DNA of 64,000 nt from Chondrus crispus (GCF_000350225.1 NW_005179318.1:246908-310907), one strand, 5' to 3'; counted from the stretch's first letter, positions 9,349 to 20,952 are shown. Notes: generated from the sequence alone by a model not told the origin. Made by a program: numbers and translations.

Positions 9349-12300
9349 GGCTACAAGCCCGAGGGAGGCCGACCTCCCACGCCAGCGTCATCAAGGTCGA
9401 CCGGACGCTTCGCTACAGCGTACGCCCACACTGCAAGGGCGCCCGGTGGTACGGACCACCGGGTCGCGGAGCTCGACATCTCGCATCGAGATGGAGGAGG
9501 CGCTTCGCCTCGCGTGCCTCCTCACCGATGAGGAGGCACCCCCCACAAGGAGCCACCGAGAACCCCGTGGGTCCGGTGACAACCACCATCCACGAAGAAC
9601 GCGAGGGCGCCCAGGCTTCCGTAAGCCCCGCGCGTGTTACCGAGAGAGAAGACACCCTGACCTCCGTAGGTCAGATGCCACGGACCGACCGTGAAGGCAC
9701 CGGGCTTCCGTAAGCCCCGTGTACAAGATAGAGTGTGAGGCGTGGGCCGATGCAACACGCCCCAAAGATCCTACCGAATGCAGTGTCGCCGAGAGGATCG
9801 CACATGCGCTACACCTCACCGACTTGACCGATCAAGTCGAGGAGGCAGGAGCTGGCCGACCTAGCTCCGCAGAGAGGACACCGTCGACAAGGGAGGGATC
9901 TCACCTCCGAAGTGAATGCGGTCGTTCACTCTTGAGTAGGGGGCCCCAACCGCTTCGTCACCGCGTAATTAACACTTCGCGGTTAGAGACAGATGACGAG
10001 TTCAGACAGACAGACGCACCCAACCGAGGGTGGCAAACGAGACCCCGAGAGGTCAAAACGTATTGACCGTCAAGTTCATCGGACAAGGCCGACGCCGTCG
10101 ACAAGACGCAGAAAGTGAGACAGTACGAACTGTACAACGAAAAAGGGTAGACCCGGAACGACGAACATTAAATGGGAGAATACGGCCTCCCAAGAAACGG
10201 GGGAGCGTCACGATAAAACTCGCTGGTAGCGTGCTCAAATCGGAAATCAAGGACAACGCCAAGACGTGTGGACAGTGCAAGCTCACCACGCCACACACAA
10301 ACACAAAGCGACACGAACCGCTGGCAACGTAACGTGTCGCGTAGTAACCGACGGAAAGCAAGAGGGCGACGACCCCCACCTAGAGCAGGAAGGACGTGAT
10401 CCATCGCGACCAGTATCGCGCGCGGAACGACTCACGAGCCCGTGATCGCGCACACCCGACGACGTACAGACGGGAAATGGTGGGCACAGAAAAACAGAGG
10501 CACGGCACGCGCCGCCCACCCCACAGTCAATCCGTTACGGCGTACCTAAAATAATTTGGGGGGGAACGTACCAGAAATATGCGGGAAATACGGGTCGAAT
10601 GACACTGTATGCCAAGCCGTCGCCGCTGCGGGCCTGGCAGCAAACCGCCACCACCCCGAAAATAATCAAAAAAGCGGAGGCGTACAGTAGGGCGAGGTGC
10701 ACGTGCGCACGTGCGCATGCGACCGACAGGACAAGTGGAATCAGGGGCGACACGCAACCGGGTCGCAGAAAGCAGTGCGCGAAGCGCGTTGCCCTTCGAT
10801 GTGGTAAGAGCCATATTGCAACGAGAGGGGATAGGAGCAGATGCGAAGACCCCTTTCCGCCCTTTCCAAATTACCGGGGGACCCTCGCTCGCCGGCCGTT
10901 CGCGGCGGATTGCGGCGGAGAGTTCGCGGTCGACACGCCTACGCCCACGCGGCAAGAGTACCTAACCGAAGCCTTCGTCAAGCGCGTCGGCCCCCGGTCA
11001 TGTAACCTCGCTCCAGCCGCGCTCACGCGGCACCGACAGGCACGCCCACCGTCTTGCGTCACACGGCGACGGGGGTCGCTTCCGAGCAGCGGCCGGTTCG
11101 AAGTCCGAAACGGGCGGAGAAGCTTGAAGCGGTCGCACGCGGTCACCGACGGACCGGCCAACCGTGGCACGTGCCTCTTTCTGCTCCAACGCGCCATGGC
11201 CTTTCGAGGGCGCTACATGAAGCCAATTACGAGGAAGACTCCCCGAATCCTTCCGCCCCTTCGTACGCGCCAAGAACGCGCAAGCGACCCATCGTCATGG
11301 CCCTCACCTCTTTGTCGCGCACCCCCATTACGCGCGCACGGAAGCGCACCCTCTTCTCCTCGTCGCGTCGATAGGCAGGACCCCGCGACACGCACCAGGC
11401 GAACGTACCGCCTCAGCGACAACAACGCGCCTCCTCGGCAGGAGGCGAATGAGGTCCGCGTAAAAAGCGAGGGGCAGGTCGTCCTCGAGGGACGACCAAC
11501 CGCGACCGTCGAGACCGACGCGGAAAGGAAAGAGCCTCGAAGCTCGACTCACGCTGTCGGCGGGGAACCGCCCTCCCGCGATTCCTTTTCTGATGGGGGA
11601 GAAAAAACGCGGCCGTGACTGCGGAGAACGCGTAACGCAAGGAACGACACGGACGTCGGCCTCATACTCCTTGTCCACCTCTCTGAACGAGGTGGAATGA
11701 AGGACGCCTATCTAAGAACCCGGTGACACAAGGGAGAACTGATAAGACCGTACCGCGTACACACACGATTTTTCCACTCCTCGTCGGGGACGGAAGGACA
11801 GGCTCGGTGAGAGACGTCACGGGTCGAAGCCAAGCGGGGGAAACGGTGCTACTATTTTTAAGAAGACGCAAGTGCCGAGGACGGAACCTCGAGGTCTAGT
11901 AAGACCGCACGACTAATGGCTCGTGCCATCAGTAGCACCCGCCGGACCAGAGACGCTGGAGGGCTGGGGACAGTAGCTCGGGTGGCGAGGCACCTCTGAC
12001 CCTAGCTCCTCCAACGACGGCATGGTAAGCTCGCTGTGCGGCGGCCAAACGCGATCCGACGCGCCACGGGGGCCACCCTCCTCGGCGCGAAAGGATTCGT
12101 ATCCCTGGTCAGCATAAGGATCCCGAAAGATGGGGCGCGGTACGGACGCTCCAGAGTGCGGAGTGGCCACGACACTTCTGGAAGGGGGGGACAAATCGCT
12201 CTACGGGAAGAGCACGCGTGATGGAGTCCCCGGAAGAGGCCAGGAGAGGTACTGTACGCGGGGGCAAGGAGGCCCCCGAGAGCGGCGGAAGCGCAGGGAG

Positions 12301-12899
12301 CGTGCCGGCAGCTCCCTCACGCGAAGGGGACAACGGGGAATCAAAAGAAGGGTGCACCGCGGGAAGTCAAGACATGAGGACAACGCGACCAGCCGCGTAC
12401 GGGTGGCACGGATAAATAACGCCCGCACCGATGTGCGGAAGAAGGCTGACGTGGGTGAAGGAAAGGGGAGCGCGGATGAGGACCGCTACGCAGAAAAGGG
12501 GACGGTGATATACGGACACGAGGCGCCACGACCTGTGGCCGTCTCCTCAGAAAATTACGAAAAAGGGGGTACACCGGTAGACACGTTGCATTGCTGGAGC
12601 ACAATTTAATTCTGACGCCATTGCGCCTTAATTTTCGGAAGAATTTGGAGCGGCGCATGACAGCACACCCATCACGGACTGTGCTGGGAAAATTTGCGGA
12701 AAAGATTTTCGCGGGAAAATCGGGCAAATTTTGGGATTATTTTAGAAAGGGCTCACGGCCGTACCTGTGCGCGCACGCGCTCACGGGTACTGTACTCGGC
12801 AAGCGTCGTAGACGCTGCGTGCTGTACAGGTCGGACGGACACTGACAGGACGGCGGTGCAGGGCCTCCGTACTCTTCGCATGAGTACGCGCGGACCCCC

Positions 12900-13610
12900 T
12901 CTGCCCTTCGCCGCCGACGGAAGACGACTGCCGCGCGCCGCGCCCTGGCCTCGTACGACAACGGACGCTTACGAAGAGCATCGGGACGCGCGCCCGTGCC
13001 CTCGCCGCCGACGGCGAGGGACGCCTACGAAGAGCACTGCACGTGCACCCGCGCCCCCGCTCCGGACGGCGCGGGGCGCGGACAAAGAGCAACAGCACGG
13101 ACGCTCGCACCCTCGCTCAAACGGCGAGGGATGCCGACGAGAAGACGAATGCCGGGCGGTGTGCCCTCGCCGCCGACGGCGAACGGCACCAAGAAAGACG
13201 ACTGCAACTGGCGGCGTCCTCGCCACGGACGGCGAGGGACGCCGACGAGAGGACGAATTTCGCGCGCTGTGCCCTCGCCACCGAAGGCGAGGGGCGTCAA
13301 GGACGACGATTTCCGCGTGCCGCGCCCTCGCCACGGACCACGAGGGGCGCCAAGGAGAAGAGCAACTGGTGCGCGCCGCGCCTTCCTCGGCGTGCCGGCT
13401 GCACGAGGGGCAGTAAGGACAAGAGCATCCGTCGCGAGCACGCGCCCTCGCCGCTGACGGCGAGGGCAGCCAAGAGAGACGAATGCCGCGCGCTGTGCCC
13501 TCGCCGTCGACGGCGAGGGGCGGTAATGAGAAGAGCATCCGTGGCGTGCACGCGCGCTCGCCGCGGACGGGGAGGGGCGTCAAGGAAAACGCACGCCACG
13601 CGCCGCCCGG
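12900..13610. repeat. Array of ~54-bp palindromic units
   Basis: About 11-13 degenerate units at roughly 54-bp spacing, each centred on variants of CCCTCGCCGCCGACGGCGAG, itself a near-perfect hairpin. Good examples lie near 12999, 13215, 13269, 13440 and 13494. Because the units are GC-rich, several frames on both strands are open; I regard these ORFs as a composition effect. It sits near the 3' end of the pol-less LTR element. Confidence 0.8.
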
Positions 13611-13954
13611 CATGACCGTCAAGGCGCCAGGCGACCGAGGCGCGAGGACGATGTGGGGAATGACGCCCGGACGGGAGGAAGGTCGGAACGCGTATGGAAA
13701 GTGCAACGAGGGGAGGCGAGAAGACTCCGGTCTACTTCGCCAACAGTACCCGCCACTCACCCCGTGCGCCATCGTAGGGTAGCTGGGCTAACGATTCTGA
13801 TTGATGCTCTGTCTCCGCCAACTATGCACACACAAGGAAGGGGCTTCGAGGTGAAGTCACGTTCCCCAATCGCAGTAGGCGCACGTCCGCCGTGGTAGAC
13901 TCGGCCCTCTCCCACGCCGCACACGCTCGTGGTGCTGGCGTGGGACATTCACGT

Positions 13955-13962
13955 AGGAAGGG
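13955..13962 (+). promoter_or_regulatory. Polypurine tract
   Basis: AGGAAGGG directly abuts the TGTAG start of the 3' LTR, the expected site of plus-strand DNA priming in LTR elements. Confidence 0.7.
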
Positions 13963-14656
13963 TGTAGTATAATCCCCCCCTGGGGCTTTTTAGTTAGATT
14001 AGATCAACAACGGGATCTAGTGCTGTAGAGCCCGATGCTCTACAGTACTACTGCGCGTGGCCACGTGTACCCCTCGGGTACCGGGCCCACGCGTCCACAC
14101 GTGCACACGTGTACCGCGCGGGACGGAAGCGCGCGCACACACGTGTACTGTCAGCCACGATGACCGACAGTACCGGGGCGCAGGACGACCCGCCCTGACT
14201 ACAGTAGCTCTACAGTACAGTCCGTACTGTACTGTAGTATGATAGACTAACTTGTACATTAAATACTAGGGCAGGCCGGCGGCGGAGAGGAAGGACAAGC
14301 ACGAGCTTGTCCAGAACCTACGCCTTTCGTCAAGCTCGCCCCGCTTATTCTAGATCGGGCTGCCTACAATAGCCCGTATCTAGTTAGGAGCCGAGCGGGC
14401 AGGGGACGCGCGAGCACACGAGCGAGCCTAGATCCGCCTCCGCCCGTCAGCGCTGGTACGTAACCCAGCGCTGCCCCGGGGCGTCGAGGCGTAGATCGAC
14501 CCGCCCGTGCGCGCGTCCCCGTCCGAACCCGCTCTACCACCACGCTACCCGGGCCCGCTTCCCGGTTCCGTTAGCTGGGGTTGCTTCCCTTCTCTGATCG
14601 GCGTCTCCGCAAGAACTGAGTATACACCCCCCTCCGTTGGGGGTTTTTATACTACA
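13963..14656 (+). repeat. 3' LTR of the pol-less element (694 bp)
   Basis: Same termini as the 5' LTR but about 100 bp longer at its U3 edge. It contains TGTACA/GTGCAC-like words and the shared core from about 14153 to 14656. Confidence 0.88.
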
Positions 14657-15039
14657 GAGGTGACGAGCAGCAGCAGCGGGGCCAGCAGCGCGGCGGCCGC
14701 GATGGAGACGCGCAGCGAGAGCTGCGGGCCGACCAAGTCCAGCGCGAAGCCGGCGAGGATGAGGAAGACGGCCTGCACGGGGCTGTACAAGTTGAGCGGC
14801 AGTGTGACCTCGGCGACGGAGAGGTGCAGGGAGCGCCGCATGTGCGACAGCAGCGTCGCTGGCCCCATGTACACGGCCGTGGTGTGCAGCGCGTGCACCA
14901 GCGACGCGGCCACGGCCACGGCCCACCGGTTCGGGCGCGCCGCCGCGGCGGCGGCGCGCACGCGGACGGCGGGCGCAGCCGGCGCGAAGGGCGCGAGGCA
15001 CGGGACGCGCAGCGCTGCAGCAGGGAAGGGAACGCGGGC
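14657..15039 (-). pseudogene. Captured N-terminal fragment of an MFS transporter
   Basis: On the minus strand a very GC-rich open frame reads a first membrane helix (NRWAVAVAASLVHALH), a loop with RRSLHLSVAEVTLPLN and a second helix. AGFALDLVGPQLSLR follows, close to the MFS signature G-x-L-a-D-r-x-G-r, and then a third helix. The upstream end is cut by the right 233-bp inverted repeat and no start codon is present. The downstream end is cut by the LTR of the pol-less element. It therefore covers only about three helices of twelve. Composition is far richer in GC than its surroundings, as expected for a captured host-gene fragment. Confidence 0.55.
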
Positions 15040-15274
15040 GCGATCGTGCAGGGTGATGCGTGAAGTGTTCTGCATGGACTTCACGCACTGGCAGTGCGCA
15101 TTCACGCAGCGAGTGTGCACTGCACAAAAACGTGCACAAATTGACGCAGGGGGAGTGTGCATGCACGCACCGAGTGTGCACTGTACACAAATGTACGCAA
15201 ATGTACACAAGTGTACACGAGTGCACATTGGCCGTGCGTGATCAAAAAAGTGCACGCAGCGTGCATGGGGATAT
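15040..15274 (-). repeat. ~235-bp inverted repeat, right copy
   Basis: Inverted counterpart of 2921-3153, with the same outer word ATATCCCC and inner word GATCGC. Together the copies bracket 12.35 kb. Confidence 0.8.
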
Positions 15275-15884
15275 TCTGATAATTGCAAAATAGCAGGGCT
15301 AAAAATAGAACAGACCAAGTGATATAGAAATGACAATATACTATCTGTGGAACTAATCAAACCACGATTTTTGACGAGATTTCGTACATCAAAGATCTTT
15401 TCTCGACAGCAACGCTTTTGTACAATAAAAAGACAACCACGCTCATTTGGGCGGGCTTTTCAAAAAACGCACTGTATTTGCGCAATACCTCGATGTCGAT
15501 ACGTAGACCCATTGCGTCATCTCATTATACAGTCAAAAATGCACATCGCCGACCCTTCAAATCCACACCAGCTCCCCAACGGCGGCTCCCTTGCCCCCCT
15601 CCACGTCCTCCCCGGCCGCCTTCCCACCCATCCCCCCGCAATCATCCCTGCCGTTCCCCTCCTCTTTGCACCCACGCGCGCCCACCGCAACTCCGGGCAC
15701 ACCTCGTGCTCTCTTGTTAATGCTTTCCCAGTGCCCCGATCGCACACCAGCCGCACCTTCCCCTACCAGGCACTGTACTCCCCTCGCGCCTTCTACTGGT
15801 TGTCTTGAAAGAAAATCACACATCGCTCCTCGTGCTACGATTTCTACTTTCAGCGCCGTGCCCCGCCTCATCACGGACTCCGAC
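15275..15884. other. Gene-free stretch before the DDE_4 transposase
   Basis: AT-rich at first, then C-rich (15560-15790). No conserved coding frame or clear repeat boundary was seen. The left end of the DDE_4 element probably lies here but I could not fix it. Confidence 0.5.
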
Positions 15885-17157
15885 ATGCAGAATATTTCGG
15901 CCACCGAGGCCACCGCCGGTATCCAGATCCTCGCCGACACAGCCCTCCGCCGTGATGAAGCATTTTCTCGATATGAGACTACATCTCTCAATGACAGCTC
16001 TGAGGAAGAATGTGACTCTCGGTCCCCCATTCTCGACACATTCTATCAGAGTGAGGGGTCTGCATCAGTCGGTCCAAATGACAAACTTTAATATTCGGCA
16101 ATTTCAGAGCCTTTGGACGACGTTCGCGGATTTTATAACGTCAAAATTCAATGTCGGGCGTGGACGCAAATCTCCGTTTACGGGCAAATACGTTTTGTTC
16201 ATGGTGATTACGGTCCTCACGCACGGCGGTAATTGGGACCTCTTAGGGCGTATTTTTAAGATGAAAGGGCCAACGTTCGAGCGTCTTATAATGAATTTCA
16301 TCCGTCTAATAACGGATGAGTTCTATCGTCTGTTTGTAGTCCAGACGATGGAGCATCACAGCATGGCTGTATTGGAAGAGAAAGCGAAAACCTTTAGCAA
16401 TTTCAAGTATGTGTTGTACGCAACTGACGTGACGTTTCAGCATACGAATCGGCCATCGGGAAATAATGAGGAATCTAAAAAATAGTTTTCGGGGAAGCAC
16501 AAATTATATGGGTATAAAGTAGAGGTTTCAGTCTTACCGACCCGGTTTGCGATTGATTCTACACAACATTATCCGGGGTTCTATTCGGACATCGATATTA
16601 TGCACCGCAACAGGACTTTTCACGACACAGCCTTGCGAAAGTGTGAGGGAGAGGGGCAAATGACAGATGGTGGACTTTATTCGGAGGAGTTTCCGGAGCA
16701 TTGGTGCCTTATTGCAGACAAAGGTTACCAGGGGGCAATGGAATTTGTGCGCACTGTTACACCCCACAAGCGTCCTGCCCGTGGGATGTTGTCTTTCCAG
16801 GAGGAATCTTTTAATCGTAAACTATCTTCTGATAGAATCATAGTGGAGAATTTTTTTGGGCGTCTATGCTCGCTTTGGGGAGTGGTTGGGAGCAAGTATC
16901 GGTGGAGTGAAGCCAATTATGATCCCATTTTTAGGCTCTGCCTAGCGCTGACAAACGCGCATGTTCGTGTCGACGGTCTGCGTTGTGACGATTTGGACTT
17001 CTATCAGCGAATCAAAAATCGCAACTACAGTATCGGGGGTGAGCTTCTGGAGAAGCGCAAATTGCGGCAAGAACGCTACTGTCGCAGGCGTCGACAAAAG
17101 ATGGATACCAGGTTTCGCAGCATGATTGGTTCTGACGAAGACACTCAGTCTCCGTGA
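15885..17157 (+). pseudogene. DDE_4-type (PIF/Harbinger- or IS5-like) transposase, one TAG and one frameshift
   Basis: The conserved part reads in one frame from 16078 to 17157. It has YATDVTFQ (first Asp), FSGKHKLYGYKVEV, PGFYSDID (second Asp), IADKGYQG and SDRIIVENFFGRL (Glu), and ends in an Arg-rich tail. A single TAG (16483-16485) sits just before FSGKHK, where related proteins often carry Gln, so CAG to TAG is a fair guess. An acidic N-terminal segment from ATG 15885 is in another frame and would join by a shift near 16085. Terminal repeats and a target duplication were not found. Confidence 0.7.
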
Positions 17158-17384
17158 TTGGTGCGCTACGATACTTGATGTTGCGAACTATTTTTGACAT
17201 GAAATTGGTGTTCAGTAGTTACAGATATGTCGGAAAACAATAAATTTCTATTGCAATACCAAAGCCTTTGGCCTAATCATTTTATGAGCACTTTGACGGG
17301 CGTCGTTTGAAATGTCTAGACAATTGTGCCCCGAAAAGTCTTTGCGCAATAGCTCGATATTTGTGGCTGAGCTCTACTGCACAG

Positions 17385-17465
17385 TAGAAGTAAAGGGCAG
17401 GAGTACGATATACATACATATATACATACTGCTCATATATATACATATACATATATGTATGTACA
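17385..17465. repeat. AT-rich microsatellite (TA/CATA)
   Basis: A run of imperfect TATACATA repeats between the DDE_4 transposase and the SET gene remnant. Confidence 0.7.
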
Positions 17466-17522
17466 AGGTTAGATGACGGAATCCAATTCTTTTCTGAGCT
17501 TGAAGACGCTAGATATATCATC

Positions 17523-18190
17523 TTATGGCAATTCGAGATACTCTCTTCCTTTCCAGTAATCTCTATCATAATCAAAACACAGTTCGTCCCCGACTTTGAC
17601 GTCTCTGCTTGTGTAAAATAAAACGATTCTCTCCCTCCTGCACCACACTCGAATGACATTGATATGCTTTGAAACTGCGCTGTGGTTCATGCGGGCTGGG
17701 TTGAAACTGTTTCCGTCCTCAACCAACGATGTTTTGCCGTCACATACGTATTGCGAGTCAATTTTCATGACATAATCCCCGTATTTTTCACCAACTGGAT
17801 ACCTCGTTAGAAATGCCGCAGTATCTAAAGCTCACCGCGATATGGACCGAGCAATGTGCCCTTACAGATATTTCGGCGAGCAAATGCCCCTTTCCCTTTC
17901 CCTGGAGCATCTCCGATCTCGATCAGATCGTCAAGGTCTTGGACGGTATGCCGGAACCATGGGGCGCGGCGAGACAAGTAGGGTTCTCTGTTATGACCTA
18001 CTTCCAAACGAAAGAATGCCGATACGGCGAGGAGTAGTCCGGCTACAATCTCTTGTAGACTGGTTGGAAAATATGATGCAAACGCGGCGGGTTGGTCGTA
18101 TGCTTTGGAAGCGAGCAATATCCCTGCGCTCAGAACTAAAGAAGATAAAAACTGCCTTGTCTTCGAATTGCTCGTCGGTGACTCAACTTT
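17523..18190 (-). pseudogene. SET-domain methyltransferase remnant, one frameshift
   Basis: The upstream piece (to 17825) has GKGKGAFARRNICKGTLLG then YRGE, the SET N-terminal motif. The downstream piece (17768-17523) has NPARMNHS, the NHS motif of the cofactor pocket, and VGDELCFDYDRDYW, the C-terminal GEEL-FDY motif. The two lie in different frames; a one-base loss near 17830 separates them, with FLTRYPVGEKYGDY in between. SET enzymes methylate protein lysines using S-adenosylmethionine. No post-SET Cys cluster is seen after FDYDRDYW. Flanks are transposons on both sides, so it is either a dying host gene or transposon cargo. Confidence 0.65.
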
Positions 18191-18497
18191 TCTCGAAGGG
18201 CTTGCTCGCGATGGGCTGTGGCATAGTTCTGGGCCATGCTCATCACGACGACCATGGTATTTCGATATGAAACAGCATTCCTACGCACTCTGAAGATCAC
18301 TGAAGTTCGACATGGAACGCTTCGATCTGCCCCAGTAAGGGGTAATGCCGAAACAAAACAATAGCTTGACAGTATTGAAATGAGCTGAAGACACAATGGT
18401 TGGGGAATTCGGGATACACTAAATCAAAGACAGAAAATTTGAAGACGGCCTATTAGAGTCAAAGGGAGAACAGCTTGCCGGCTCTCTTCATTGTGAG

Positions 18498-18645
18498 TGT
18501 AGTGAACCGTGAAGCCGTCGGGGGAGTCGCCGTCCCCCGGCGGCTCTCAGATGACCGTATTTATAGTCAATAAATGGGGGCACTTATGATATCACTACTC
18601 CAGGGCTCATGTCGCCTCTCCCATGGTATTTATGATACCACTACA
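18498..18645 (-). repeat. 3' LTR of the copia element (148 bp)
   Basis: About 46 bp longer than the other LTR; the extra segment partly repeats the words TATGATA and CCACTAC near the edge. Confidence 0.93.
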
Positions 18646-20338
18646 GCCGTGGGTGGGGGAGGGGACATGATGCCTATGGTGTTAAGATGGGTGGTGAAGC
18701 GAGGTCGGGCCAGCGGTTTGGTAAGTGCATCCGCGGGCATGTCGGCAGTCGGAATATAGGTAGGTATAATGGTTTTGTTCCGTGTCAATTGTTGCAGTAT
18801 ATGATAACGGATATCAATGTACTTAGTTTTGCATGTGGGTGCAGCAGACCGTGCACCGGCAATGGCCCCTTGATTGTCGATATGCACAATGATGGGGGGC
18901 AGGCGGCGATTGAGGAGTTCAGCAGCAAGTGACTGGAGCCATTTGGCGTGTTGGGCTGTCATACTTGCGGCAATAAATTCAGCAGCGAATGTAGAGTCAA
19001 CGACTGTCTTGATGCGGCGGGATGCCCACGAGATGGGGTTCCCTGCGAAAGAAATGACATACCCATATGTGGACTGCCGGGTGTCGAGGCACCCGGCGAA
19101 GTCAGCATCAGACCAGGCGGATAGTTGGAGTGGCCCTGGTTTGTAGAAGAGGCCATAATTCTTAGAGTGAATAAGATACCGTGCGATTTGTTTGAGTGTC
19201 AGCCAGTGTCGGTTGGTTGCGCAATTGACGTGTCGGGCGAGGGCGTTTGTTACGAAAGCGAGGTCTGGACGAGAGGAATCGACAAAGTATCGGAGGATGT
19301 CGACAGCTTGACTGACAGGGTATTTCGTGTGGTCTAGAATTGGTTCATTGGGAAGAGGGGCGTGTAGTTTCACACCGGAAAGATATGGCAGGGTCGAGGG
19401 TTTTGCATTTTGCATATGCAGTAAGTCGTATGTCTGTGCTAGTCCAGGTTGAGAAATGTGTAGGGAGTGGTCAGGCTCTGCCGTGAGTGACCAGCCGATG
19501 AGATGTGTAACGAACCCAAGGTCTTTGAGTTGATATTTTTTTTGGAGCGTGGTAACGAGGTGGGCGTAGAGATCATCGCTGTTCGTACCAACTGCGAAGT
19601 CGTCTACGGTCACAGCGACGTAAATGAATTGGGTACCGTTTCTTCGTAGATAGAGGTGTGGGTCTGAGAGGAGAGACTTATATCCGGCGGCATTGAGATG
19701 ATCCTTGAGTCCGTCCGTGTAGACACGAGGCGCGTGGGGAGTACCCCAGAGATTTTTGCGGACTTTGGCGACCATACCAGCGTGGCGCGGCGTGCCGTCA
19801 AAATTGGCTAGAGGGACCATAAAGAGGGGTGTCAGTCCTTTGTAGTCTTCGTGTAGAAATGCGCTGGTAATGTCCAAGTGTCGCACGCGCACTCGAGCGG
19901 CGACAAAAAGAGACGGAAGCAGACGCATAGAGTCTCGGTCTGCAATATGTGACGCGATGTTTTGCGGATCGTAGTGTATACCTGGAACAAGGCGGCGGTC
20001 GGGGTAGGCACAGCGGTCTTTGTAGTCCTGGACACGGCCATTTCGGTCGAGTTTGTAGCGGAGGGCAAGCACGGGGTGGACAATTTTTGTGCCAGGGGGC
20101 ACGGATGCCTGGGGGACATATTCGAATGTGCCAAAGCTATCGATAGTTTTGTACGCCAGTGTGCGGGGCGGCTCGGGGATGTGATTGTATGAGCAGAGAG
20201 GGGATATGGTTGCACTATGAGCTTCAAAGGGGATAGCGTGATGGGCGTTCACGCGCGGTACAGTTCCGGTTGAGGGGGGTATTGCGTGTGCAAAGTAGAG
20301 GGATGGATCGAAATTGGGATTGTAGGGGCGGAAGTTTG
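18646..20338 (-). pseudogene. copia RT and RNase H, long intact part of pol
   Basis: The uninterrupted frame runs from about 20338 (FRPYNPNFDP) to a stop at 18630 inside the 3' LTR; a formal ORF of 540 codons begins at 20252. RT motifs are LDITSAFLH, with the first catalytic Asp, and VTVDDF in place of the usual YVDD. RNase H motifs are WSDADFAGC, STFAAEF, HIDNQGAI and the end signature ADALTKPL. This is the best preserved part of the element. It is broken off upstream from the integrase by frameshifts around 20370-20500. Confidence 0.92.
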
Positions 20339-20373
20339 GGATCCGCGTAGTGAGGAGCTGCCGTTGCTTGGGT

Positions 20374-20952
20374 TCAGAACACGCTAGTGGCTATCGTCCT
20401 TGCAGGATAAGTAGCGTACCAGCAACCCGCGAGGGTCCGTTTTTCCTTTGGTGCGGCGTATGTCGGGAATATATCCAAACTCGCCGAACATTCTGTAGTT
20501 ACCAAGGAAGAGTGAGCGGGGAAGAATGGGGGAGTATTGGCTGCGGTGTGCCGTCCATAGCGCACGTGGGATTGCAGCAATGCCTGTATGCAGACAGGCA
20601 TTGTATTTGGATGTGGTGTCGAGGAGGCAGTGTGCCCAGCGGTGATGAAGGGCATTTTGGCGACAGTAATTGTCGCGCGTACTCGGGCCATATGGCCCAA
20701 CCGCACTCTCATATGAGAGTGCGGTTCAGGCCTTCGGCAAACGCGTTTTCCTCTGGGGTATGCGGTGTAGTAGGATCAAGTGTGATACCCATGGCGGAAA
20801 GGGTGCGGGGGAGGAGTTTTGACAAAATTTCGTTGCCGTTGTCGCACCTGAGTCGGTAAATGGGGCGTCCAAAGTGTCTGCCTATGCGGTTGAGTACTGA
20901 CCTTATGTGTTGTTCGGCCTCAGACCGTTGCGGAGAAGGACGACGATAACAT
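20374..20952 (-). pseudogene. copia integrase, C-terminal half
   Basis: LRCDNGNEIL (second Asp) and PEENAFAEGLNRTL (catalytic Glu) are clear. Downstream, pieces matching the usual integrase-RT linker, such as FGEFGYIPDIRRTK, occur in changing frames with stops. Its N-terminal half lies beyond the inserted solo LTR. Confidence 0.85.

Larger units (their letters stand above)
7712..14656 (+). mobile_element. 6.9-kb LTR retroelement without pol (LARD-type)
   Basis: Two direct LTRs (7712-8306, 13963-14656) both start TGTAGTATA and end TATACTACA. A possible primer binding site (TGGCCTCCCGACC from 8308) follows the 5' LTR. A purine tract AGGAAGGG (13955-13962) precedes the 3' LTR. The 5.65-kb interior is GC-rich. 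It shows no RT, RNase H, integrase or protease motif on either strand, so the element would depend on enzymes supplied in trans. Flanking bases do not give a convincing target duplication (CGAGT against GAGGT). It lies inside the block bounded by the 233-bp inverted repeats. Confidence 0.85.

Noticed and set aside
10599..11618. A 339-codon open frame inside the pol-less LTR element
   Set aside because: GC-rich DNA leaves several frames open on both strands; the translation is low-complexity Arg/Pro/Thr with no motif.
12999..13600. CRISPR-like array
   Set aside because: Units are degenerate, spacing is by drift rather than unique spacers, and the genome is eukaryotic.
12969..13772. Long minus-strand ORF over the 54-bp array
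   Set aside because: It arises from the GC-rich repeat units and is matched by open frames on the plus strand; no sign of protein-level constraint.
15473..17350. TTTGCGCAATA.CTCGAT found near 15473 and 17330 as possible ends of the DDE_4 element
   Set aside because: The words are in direct orientation around a short palindrome and no target duplication or longer match extends them.
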